Positions 24,645-32,298 of a stretch of DNA of 64,000 nucleotides are shown here, piece by piece (the first letter of the stretch is position 1; each line of letters opens with the position of its first letter). This stretch comes from Taishania pollutisoli. GTDB taxonomy: Bacteria > Bacteroidota > Bacteroidia > Flavobacteriales_D > Crocinitomicaceae. Below the pieces are notes generated by a model. It worked only from the letters and a program-made list of their open reading frames with translations. It made no database searches and was not told the DNA's origin. The translations under genes and the position numbers were made by a program. The stretch is taken from the NCBI RefSeq assembly GCF_014518315.1, contig NZ_JACVEL010000001.1, positions 310,001 through 374,000 of the forward strand, written 5' to 3'.

Positions 24645-25497
24645 TCTCAATAACACAAATCAAAAGTTGGAATGGTTATGCATTAAAATTCCATTCATCT
24701 TGTTTTCGATCAATCAACTCGTTTCAACATTAATCCCTATTAATTCTATATCCTCCGGGAAAGGAATCTGTTCATTGTTCGATTGTAACCCGCTACTTTC
24801 TGACGTGTTTAAAGTAGTTATCATTAGCTTATTACTCGTCTTCTCTATTCTGTACATCATGGAGAAACAAATGATTATTTCAACGTTTGGCATTTTCTGC
24901 ATTGCTTTACTTGTGTTTTCTCTTCATGAATCATTTGGTGTGTCTGCCCGAACCGGAGTATTTACACTGATTTGGTTGGCTCAGTTTTTTGCCTATTTAT
25001 TCTATAAAAACAATCCGAATCAGATTTTATTACATAAAAACCGGATTTTTTATCCCGTTCAAGTAATTGTAGCCTGTTACACATTGGCAGGATTATCAAA
25101 AATCTGGACCTCAGGATTATCCTGGTTATATGATGCCCGTTTGATGACATTACAACTACTAAAATCGAATCAAATGAATTATTTTGACGGAAAAATTCCT
25201 GCGGAATCGATTCTTTCTTCAAAAGTTCAATTCGTATTTGATCACAAAGAATTCATGGCCACACTACTAATGATCGCGCTTTTGATAGAAATTACCTCGG
25301 GGTTCGGATTACTGAATAAAAAAATGACAATCATATATGGATGTTTATTACTTTCCCTTCATATCGGAATCGACTTATTCTTTAACGTAAAGATAGAAGC
25401 ATTCTATAAATCGATGATCATCTTCATGATCAATCCGTTTTACCTGATATATCTATTTATAAATAAAATACCTATATTTCGTCCGAAAACACTATGA
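24634..25497 (+). CDS. HTTM-like polytopic membrane protein
   Basis: A 287-residue integral membrane protein with about seven helices. The segment YTLAGLSKIWTSGLSWLYDA resembles the signature of HTTM domains, the membrane part of vitamin K-dependent gamma-carboxylase relatives, whose bacterial members are mostly uncharacterised. The Cys pair in GKGICSLFDCNP and the His in LSLHIGIDLFF are noticeable. It lacks the long soluble C-terminal part of true gamma-carboxylases. It is sandwiched by overlaps: 11 bp with the small membrane protein before it and 4 bp (ATGA) with the epimerase after it. Role in the locus unknown; modification of a membrane-linked intermediate is possible. Confidence 0.6.
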   Translation: MLSNLNNTNQKLEWLCIKIPFILFSINQLVSTLIPINSISSGKGICSLFDCNPLLSDVFKVVIISLLLVFSILYIMEKQMIISTFGIFCIALLVFSLHESFGVSARTGVFTLIWLAQFFAYLFYKNNPNQILLHKNRIFYPVQVIVACYTLAGLSKIWTSGLSWLYDARLMTLQLLKSNQMNYFDGKIPAESILSSKVQFVFDHKEFMATLLMIALLIEITSGFGLLNKKMTIIYGCLLLSLHIGIDLFFNVKIEAFYKSMIIFMINPFYLIYLFINKIPIFRPKTL

Positions 25498-26426
25498 ACA
25501 AAATATTCATCACAGGAGCTGCAGGCTTCATTGGTTCTCACCTCCAAAAAGAGCTGCAATCATACGTGGAAGTATCCGGCATGGATAATTTACAAGCTGC
25601 TGCTTCCCGGCAACGGTCCGTTCACTTCGGAGCCAGTGATGAACATTCGATTCATTCAGGTTTTATTGATCAGATGCACACAAAACCGGATGTGCTGATT
25701 CACCTGGCAGCGGAAACCGGAATCTCTGGTTCATTGAACAATCCTGCACGCTATTTCCATCAAAATGTGGAAGGAACATTCAATGTATTAGAACAATGCC
25801 GGAAAAACGGAGTAAATTACCTGATTTATGCAAGCAGTTCTTCCGTGTATGAACCGAGTCAATCCATTATGCATGAGGATTCTCCGCATGACAAGCAACT
25901 GTCATTTTATGGTACAAGTAAGCGCATGACAGAGCTAATGATTGACAATTACTGCCGTCAATTCGGGATCACTGCCATCGGATTGCGTTTTTTTACCGTT
26001 TATGGCTCCTGGACCCGAACAGATATGGCCGCATATAAATTTATGAAGGCAATCAGCAACGGGAATCCTGTCACGTTATACAACGAAGGAAATGTATTCA
26101 GAGATTTTACGCATGTGAGTGATATCGTTACATCCATTCGCCTGTTAGTGAATAAAATTGTTGGTGAGCGGCCGGGAACACACCAAATTTTCAATATCGG
26201 AAACGGTGCCCCTGTTTCCGTACATCGTTATGCCGAACTTATTGCGCACTACCTGGAAAAACCATTGCAAATACAATATGCGACACTTCCTCTCAATGAA
26301 TTGAAATCAACACATAGCGACACATCAAAACTGGAGAGCTATACCGGATATAAACCCATCTGTTCTATCGAACAGGGAATTCAAGAGATGACAAACTGGT
26401 TTAAAAATGATCCTTATGAAAAATAG
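25494..26426 (+). CDS. NAD-dependent sugar epimerase/dehydratase (UDP-glucuronate 4-epimerase-like)
   Basis: Extended short-chain dehydrogenase acting on a nucleotide sugar. The 310-residue protein has GAAGFIGSH for NAD binding, SSSSVYEP with the catalytic Ser, FYGTSKRMTE with Tyr and Lys of the YxxxK pair, and LRFFTVYGSWTRTDMAAYKF followed by FRDFTHVSDIV. The last two blocks are most like UDP-glucuronate 4-epimerases, though the enzyme is slightly shorter than that group and the first helix region is compressed. UDP-galacturonate would be a sensible substrate for the nearby amidotransferase (inference). It overlaps the HTTM-like gene by 4 bp and the next gene by 11 bp. Confidence 0.82.
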   Translation: MNKIFITGAAGFIGSHLQKELQSYVEVSGMDNLQAAASRQRSVHFGASDEHSIHSGFIDQMHTKPDVLIHLAAETGISGSLNNPARYFHQNVEGTFNVLEQCRKNGVNYLIYASSSSVYEPSQSIMHEDSPHDKQLSFYGTSKRMTELMIDNYCRQFGITAIGLRFFTVYGSWTRTDMAAYKFMKAISNGNPVTLYNEGNVFRDFTHVSDIVTSIRLLVNKIVGERPGTHQIFNIGNGAPVSVHRYAELIAHYLEKPLQIQYATLPLNELKSTHSDTSKLESYTGYKPICSIEQGIQEMTNWFKNDPYEK

Positions 26427-27576
26427 TTTCATTTTTGTCGTTTGCGGGGCACGGGAACACATTGACACCCTGCACTTTTCACTGGAATATCTGAAAAAAT
26501 ATACTTCCAATGAAATTTGGGTATTGACGGATACTTCCCGCAACGAGATTCCGGTTATTCATGATAAAGTAGTTGATGTCAGAACTCCGGAGGCATTCAA
26601 CCACCATCAAGCCAGTATTTTTCTGAAAACAGGAATACATCACTATTTCCCCAAGGGAAACCGCTATTGCTACCTGGACACGGACATTCTCGCTTTATCG
26701 GAAGAGGTGGATGACGTATTCAATGAATTTGTTTCACCCATCTCCTTTGCCCCTGATCATTGCACAATGGAGCAGTTTTCGGCCTATGCTGTTAATTGTG
26801 ACTGCATTTCGTTATATGATACTTATTCCAATCGAATTGAAAAAAATCTGGTTGCAATCGATCCGCTCAGAACATCTTCCAAACCATCGATCATTGAAAA
26901 CCGGAAAAAACTGGTATCGTTTTATCAGCAAAACAATTCCATTCCCCGCAAAATAGCCGTCGGACTCAGATTTTTGTTCTCATTCAACCGTTTCTCAATT
27001 CCGCAGGGAATCTATTTTGATAAAAAGGATAAAACCTGGAAAGATCAAACAGGAGAATCGTTCATGCATCATTTCAGATGGGCTGAAATCAGCAAAAAAA
27101 GTGGATTAAAATGGAATCACCTGAAAGGTTACCCTGCTCTTCCTGACGGACGGTCACTGTGGAAATTAAGCTGTAATCACCTCAAAGAACAGATTGCGGA
27201 AACCTTTGACATTGCTGTAAAAAATGATCATTTTCAACACTGGAACGGAGGTGTTTTTTTATTTGACGACTCATCGCATGATTTTTTAAACATGTGGCAC
27301 GAATCGACACTGGAAATTTTTAAAAACCCCCGCTGGAAAACCCGGGACCAGGGAACCTTGATCAAAACGGTCTGGCAATTCGGATTGCAAGAGCATCCTA
27401 CACTGAATAAGAAATGGAACCTGATTGCAGATTATCACAACCCTTTTTTGCGATGGGAAGGCAATGTGGTACACATCGGAGCTCAGGAGAGTTATACACC
27501 GGCATTATTGCACGTCTATCATCATTTCGGCGATGAGACCTGGGATTTCTGGAACACCATTCCAACAGTAAATTAA
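26416..27576 (+). CDS. GT-A-like glycosyltransferase
   Basis: Predicted cytoplasmic glycosyltransferase. The 386-residue protein has a GT-A-type start (SFIFVVCGAREHIDTLHFSLEYL), the metal motif YLDTDILAL (DxD), then WNGGVFLFDD and RDQGTLIKTVW, as seen in GT8-like nucleotide-sugar transferases. The linkage made cannot be told. The ATG at 26416 overlaps the epimerase gene by 11 bp and is preferred to an upstream in-frame start three codons earlier. The following gene is a related-looking transferase with the same overall order of motifs, so the two may add successive sugars. Confidence 0.72.
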   Translation: MKNSFIFVVCGAREHIDTLHFSLEYLKKYTSNEIWVLTDTSRNEIPVIHDKVVDVRTPEAFNHHQASIFLKTGIHHYFPKGNRYCYLDTDILALSEEVDDVFNEFVSPISFAPDHCTMEQFSAYAVNCDCISLYDTYSNRIEKNLVAIDPLRTSSKPSIIENRKKLVSFYQQNNSIPRKIAVGLRFLFSFNRFSIPQGIYFDKKDKTWKDQTGESFMHHFRWAEISKKSGLKWNHLKGYPALPDGRSLWKLSCNHLKEQIAETFDIAVKNDHFQHWNGGVFLFDDSSHDFLNMWHESTLEIFKNPRWKTRDQGTLIKTVWQFGLQEHPTLNKKWNLIADYHNPFLRWEGNVVHIGAQESYTPALLHVYHHFGDETWDFWNTIPTVN

Positions 27577-27577
27577 C

Positions 27578-28489
27578 ATGAAAACAGCTGTTTGTACCAT
27601 ATCCACTAAAAGTCACCTGTTTAAGAGCTATGCGCTCCTTGAATCGGTCAGAAAATATAGTGGTGCGGATCTGTTTTGCTTAACTACTGATACAAACGAG
27701 CAACCGGAACTTGCGTTTATTCATCATTCTGTCCTGGAATCACTTGATTCAGCCCGGGCAGAAAAAATCAAACAACGCTACAAAAACAACCCCGACAAAC
27801 TTCGGTGGGCATTAAAACCGGTTTACTTAAAATACCTCATTGAGCGTGGATATGATAACGTCATCTATGTTGATAATGATATTTTCTTTTATGCGTCTCC
27901 CGATTTTTTGTTCGAAAAATTAGAAACAGCCTCCTTCCTGTTGACTCCTCATTTTTACAAAGCGCATCCGCATAAAGAGCAAAACTGGCTGGAAGCAAAT
28001 TTTCGTGTAGGATTGTATAATGCCGGGTTTATCGGTGCGGGGAAAAATGCACTACACATACTGGATTGGTGGATTGACTGTTGTACCTATAACATCAAAA
28101 AAGCATACTGGCGGGGGTTGTTTGACGACCAAAAATACCTGGATTTGATTCCCGTTCTGTTCGATCACGTTGAAATCATCAAACACAGGGGATGTAATTT
28201 CGCAGGTTGGAACGAGGAAGAAGCTGTACTACAGAAAACAGGTACGAACGAGCTGCTTATCAACAACGATCCATTGATTTTTATTCATTTTGCGCAACTT
28301 TCAATTGAACGGTTTTCGCAACCACAGTCAATGGCACACGACGCGTTTAATGCCTACTTGTCCCAATTGCAAAAACACAAACCCGGATTTACATTTCAAA
28401 GTAAAAAACTGACGACCTCCTCTTTTTCAACATACTTTTATTACCTTCGATGGAAATTTGTCAGACTATTTGAATCTAAACTATTATGA
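27578..28489 (+). CDS. GT-A-like glycosyltransferase
   Basis: Second predicted nucleotide-sugar transferase of the pair. The 303-residue protein shows AVCTISTKSHLFKSYALLES, the metal motif VIYVDNDIFF (DxD), RVGLYNAGFIGAGKNA and FDDQKYLDLIP, followed by a HRGCNFAGWN segment near the likely acceptor site and a His in IHFAQLS. The order DxD, NAGF, DDQ matches GT8-type enzymes. It begins one base after the previous gene stops and overlaps the next by 4 bp. Donor and acceptor unknown. Confidence 0.72.
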   Translation: MKTAVCTISTKSHLFKSYALLESVRKYSGADLFCLTTDTNEQPELAFIHHSVLESLDSARAEKIKQRYKNNPDKLRWALKPVYLKYLIERGYDNVIYVDNDIFFYASPDFLFEKLETASFLLTPHFYKAHPHKEQNWLEANFRVGLYNAGFIGAGKNALHILDWWIDCCTYNIKKAYWRGLFDDQKYLDLIPVLFDHVEIIKHRGCNFAGWNEEEAVLQKTGTNELLINNDPLIFIHFAQLSIERFSQPQSMAHDAFNAYLSQLQKHKPGFTFQSKKLTTSSFSTYFYYLRWKFVRLFESKLL

Positions 28490-29457
28490 AAGCGAAAAAG
28501 AAGGCGATCGTTCTTGGCGCGGGCGGCTTTATTGGAAGTCATCTGGTAAAACGTCTGAAACAGGAAGGATTGTACGTAAAAGGAATTGACATCAAACACC
28601 CCGAGTTTTCTGAATCTGCTGCTGATGAATTTATAATCGGAGACTTACGGGATATTCACACTGTTCAGAATAATATCGATGAAGCTGTGGATGAAGTATA
28701 CCAGCTCGCCGGAGATGTCGGAGGTGCAGGGTATATTTTCACAGGACTGAACGATGCCAATGTCATGCATAATTCAGCTCAGATCAATCTGAATGTTGCA
28801 AAAGTTGCCACTGAAAAAAAAATACAGCGTCTTTTCTTCTCCTCTTCTGCGTGCATTTATCCCGCAGAAAATCAAACAAATCCGGAAACTCCGAATTGCG
28901 AAGAAAACTCTGCATATCCTGCCAATCCGGACAGCGAATACGGATGGGAAAAACTGATGAGTGAACGCTTGTATCTTTCTTATAAACGCAATTTCGGATT
29001 AAATGTAAAAATTGCCCGGTTTCACAACATTTACGGTCCTGAATCCACCTGGAAAGGAGGAAAAGAAAAAGCACCGGCCGCTATCTGCAGAAAAGTAGCG
29101 GAAGCCGGCTCAGGACAACCAGTGGAAATTTGGGGAGACGGATTGCAAACCCGGTCATTTCTGTACATTGATGATTGCCTCGATGCCACTATCCGGTTAA
29201 TGCGATCAGATTACACCGGTCCCTATAACATTGGTTCGGAAGAAATGATTTCCATGCTGGATTTCACCAAACTCGTTTTAGCAATCAGTTCGAAAACCAA
29301 TGCGATCAAAACCATTCACGGACCTGTCGGCGTACGCGGCAGATGTTCACACAACCGACTCATTGAAAACGACCTTGAGTGGTCGCCCGCATATACATTA
29401 GAAACAGGTGTTTCAAAGCTCTATCAGTGGATTCATCAACAGGTTAACAACAGTTAA
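28486..29457 (+). CDS. GDP-mannose 3,5-epimerase-like NAD-dependent epimerase
   Basis: Extended short-chain dehydrogenase very like GDP-mannose 3,5-epimerase, which makes GDP-L-galactose (and GDP-L-gulose). The 323-residue protein has GAGGFIGSHL, DVGGAGYIF in the nucleotide pocket, SSSACIYP with the catalytic Ser, YGWEKLMSERLY (YxxxK), RFHNIYGPESTWKGGKEKAP with the family insertion, FLYIDDCLDATIRL, and GPVGVRGRCSHN, where plant and bacterial GMEs have the Arg residues that bind the diphosphate. A Cys in SSACIYP sits where the GME acid/base Cys is expected. L-galactose in a bacterial surface glycan would be notable. It overlaps the glycosyltransferase gene by 4 bp. Confidence 0.85.
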   Translation: MKAKKKAIVLGAGGFIGSHLVKRLKQEGLYVKGIDIKHPEFSESAADEFIIGDLRDIHTVQNNIDEAVDEVYQLAGDVGGAGYIFTGLNDANVMHNSAQINLNVAKVATEKKIQRLFFSSSACIYPAENQTNPETPNCEENSAYPANPDSEYGWEKLMSERLYLSYKRNFGLNVKIARFHNIYGPESTWKGGKEKAPAAICRKVAEAGSGQPVEIWGDGLQTRSFLYIDDCLDATIRLMRSDYTGPYNIGSEEMISMLDFTKLVLAISSKTNAIKTIHGPVGVRGRCSHNRLIENDLEWSPAYTLETGVSKLYQWIHQQVNNS

Positions 29458-29460
29458 AAC

Positions 29461-32025
29461 ATGGCAACAAAGCAAAAAGTAAAGCAAAATCAGCAGGAAG
29501 CTGTTTCTGCTCAGATTGGGCAACCGGTAACTTCTTTGAAAAAATATTACTACCTGTTTGGTTTATTAACATTTTTCTTGTTTGCCAATACACTTGGAAA
29601 TGGTTATAATATGGATGATGGGATGGTTACCCGAAATCACCCGTTGACCTCAAAAGGACTGAGTGCAATCAGTGAAATATTTACTTCTCCTTATTACAGC
29701 GATGCAATGGGATATGCTTACGGATACCGTCCGATGGTGCATCTTTCTTTTGCACTGGAGCATGATTTATTTGGTGAAAAACCGGGAGCAGGACATTTTA
29801 TCAATGTAATCCTGTTTGCTTTATCTGTTGTTTTGTTTTTTAAACTACTGGTGAAAATGCTGGGAGAAAAAAATGTGCTGTTTGCAGGGATTGCAACACT
29901 GTTGTTTGCCGTTCATCCGATTCACACGGAAGTAGTTGCAAGCCTGAAAAACAGGGATGAAATACTGGCTTTTTTATTCGTGATATGGTCGGCTCTATCG
30001 CTCCATAAATACCTGATAAAAAATAGTTGGTTTTCTATCCTTACTGCTTTTATTTTATTTTCATGTGCCATGCTTTCGAAAAAAAGTGTTTATCCGATGG
30101 CTTTTATACTACCAATAGCCATTCTACTTCTGAAAGATATTTCAATAAAACAATTAATTATACTATCGGCAGTATTAATTATTCCCGCAGCAATCATAGG
30201 GGCTGAATTAAAGTGGGATAGAACCATACTCATGATGGTGATTCCCATATCCCTTATTTTCATCAGTTATTTTGTAAAGAATTTCCTGGTATCAGAAAAT
30301 AAAACGCCTCAAAAAAACAGTTTCCTCTACATACTGCTCATCGGGGTAATAGTACTTTTATCAGTATATACATCCGTGTTCTTTATGATTATCAGTATCC
30401 CCTTGTTTTTTTTACTGCTCAAAACGAATTTTCAGTACGGGATCACAACAATGATTGTCACACTGATTGGTTTAGATTTTTTATGGTCATCCAATTACGA
30501 ATTACAACTATTAGCAATGTTATCAGGGATAGCAACGTGTATTCATCTCACAATAAAGGAAAAAACGGTCCCTGCTTTCTGGGTATCTGCGGCGGCGCTC
30601 TCTGTTGCGTATTTTCTATATCACCATCACGACATCGGAAACATCGTATTGATTGTCCATTTTATTATTCTGAGCAGTATCCTGCAAAAAAAACCAATCA
30701 TCGGTCTGATAATCACTGGCGCTACAATACTGGCTGCACTAATAATCAGTGGACTTCCCGTTTATAATGTCTATATATTTATCTATAGCCTTACCTGGTA
30801 TTTATCTCACGTAACAAAAAATAATCGATGGATATACTCCTCTCCATTCATCGGTTTGTGTATTTCACTTTCTGTTATATGGTACCAGCAGTTTCAACAA
30901 CGAAATGAGTTACCGGTACAATTAGCGGAAAGCACTTCAGTAAAAGAACAGGAACAACCTTCAACTGCAAATTTTCTCAAAGAAGGACGCCAATTATTAT
31001 ACGCTGAAAACACCCTTGTTGCACCTCATACACAATCAGAAAAAATGGCAACCGGTTTTCTTACATTGGGTGAATATATCCGGCTACATAGCTTTCCAAA
31101 GGAACTTTCCTTCTACTATGGATATGCTAAAATTAAAACAGTAGATTTTAAACATCCGATGGTACTGATTTCAATTGTTGTTCACTTGTTTTTAATTTTT
31201 CTGGCCATATGGCAAATTCGTAAACGTCCACTGATCACAGTTGGGATCATGTGGTACTTAATGAGTATCTTATTGTTCAGCAACTGGGTAGAATTAGTAG
31301 CCGGTATGGTAGGAGAACGATTGGCATTCACAGCTTCAGCGGGGTTTTGTATTGTGATTGCAGGAATCATTTATTGGATCAATCCTGATTTTAACACCCG
31401 AAAACCGGGAATCATAGGAGCTGTTTTAGGAATCGTCATTGTATTATTTGCTGCACGAACCTTTGTAAGAAATATCAACTGGAAAGATACACTGACATTA
31501 ATGAGCCACGACATCAGACACCTGGAAAATTCTGCACAGGCAAATAATCTGTATGCAATGACACTTATGTCTAATTCTATGACAGAAAAACAGCTCACAC
31601 CGTCACAAAAATTAGAAATGCAGCAAACTGCTGTAGCACATTACGATAAAGCCACGCAACTATGGCCTGATTTTTTTAATGCATACATTGATAAAGGCAG
31701 GGCGACAATGATTACAAAAGACTACGACGAAGGAATACGTGCGTTGAAAAAAGCCATTGAAATTGATCCCGACAATACACTTCCCTATTACATTTTGCTG
31801 GAGATAACAGAGTTAAAAGGGGACTATAATGAATACCTCAGGAGCGCTCAAGAATTGTTTAAACTTCAACCGAATGACCATGCTTACGGAGTGGTAGCAA
31901 GGGGGTATTTTTTATTAAAGAATTATCCGAAAAGTAAAGAAATTTTAGTGGAAGGGTTAAAACAATACCCGGACAGTGGTATATTGATAAATAATCTGGC
32001 CATTGTGAATGAAAAAGTAAAATAA
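29461..32025 (+). CDS. TMTC-like membrane glycosyltransferase with C-terminal TPR repeats
   Basis: An 854-residue polytopic membrane protein of the TMTC type: GT-C fold followed by tetratricopeptide repeats. Near the N-terminus, GNGYNMDDGMVTRNHPL carries the likely catalytic Asp pair after the first helix, and HPIHTEVVASLKNRDEI is the family's second loop. Around 15 membrane helices span residues ~30-690, with an extra hydrophobic block in the middle. TPR units occupy ~715-850 (for example GIRALKKAIEIDPDNTLPYY). Eukaryotic TMTCs transfer mannose from dolichyl-phosphate; the bacterial members are little studied. As last gene of the operon it could use a lipid-phosphate sugar made by the UbiA protein (inference). 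Confidence 0.8.
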   Translation: MATKQKVKQNQQEAVSAQIGQPVTSLKKYYYLFGLLTFFLFANTLGNGYNMDDGMVTRNHPLTSKGLSAISEIFTSPYYSDAMGYAYGYRPMVHLSFALEHDLFGEKPGAGHFINVILFALSVVLFFKLLVKMLGEKNVLFAGIATLLFAVHPIHTEVVASLKNRDEILAFLFVIWSALSLHKYLIKNSWFSILTAFILFSCAMLSKKSVYPMAFILPIAILLLKDISIKQLIILSAVLIIPAAIIGAELKWDRTILMMVIPISLIFISYFVKNFLVSENKTPQKNSFLYILLIGVIVLLSVYTSVFFMIISIPLFFLLLKTNFQYGITTMIVTLIGLDFLWSSNYELQLLAMLSGIATCIHLTIKEKTVPAFWVSAAALSVAYFLYHHHDIGNIVLIVHFIILSSILQKKPIIGLIITGATILAALIISGLPVYNVYIFIYSLTWYLSHVTKNNRWIYSSPFIGLCISLSVIWYQQFQQRNELPVQLAESTSVKEQEQPSTANFLKEGRQLLYAENTLVAPHTQSEKMATGFLTLGEYIRLHSFPKELSFYYGYAKIKTVDFKHPMVLISIVVHLFLIFLAIWQIRKRPLITVGIMWYLMSILLFSNWVELVAGMVGERLAFTASAGFCIVIAGIIYWINPDFNTRKPGIIGAVLGIVIVLFAARTFVRNINWKDTLTLMSHDIRHLENSAQANNLYAMTLMSNSMTEKQLTPSQKLEMQQTAVAHYDKATQLWPDFFNAYIDKGRATMITKDYDEGIRALKKAIEIDPDNTLPYYILLEITELKGDYNEYLRSAQELFKLQPNDHAYGVVARGYFLLKNYPKSKEILVEGLKQYPDSGILINNLAIVNEKVK

Positions 32026-32298
32026 CACATTGTTCTTTATTAATTTTCAACAAGAAAATAAAAATACATAGGTTTTTTACACTTATCGGTTAATCTTTTA
32101 ACAATCAGGAAGTCCATGTCTATTTTTTTATTATTATTGTCTGTCACTTACGATCAATATTTTTATGCTTACGCTTTAATGATAGGTGGTATGTGATGCA
32201 ACTTATTTTAAGTGATTTCGTCTGTTAGTTGTTAGGTACTATGACGTAGCTTGAAAAAGAAACTGCTGTTTATGTGAAATATCAACTATTATTAACGT
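32026..32298. other. A+T-rich intergenic region after the glycan operon
   Basis: I see no gene, no convincing terminator and no clear -7 box here. A 13-base direct repeat (TGAAAAAGAAACT) occurs once in the region and again at the start of the downstream coding sequence; it may be chance. Confidence 0.4.

Noticed and set aside
32026-32298. Possible terminator or promoter after the glycan operon
   Set aside because: I found no stem with a T run and no TAnnTTTG box; only A+T richness.
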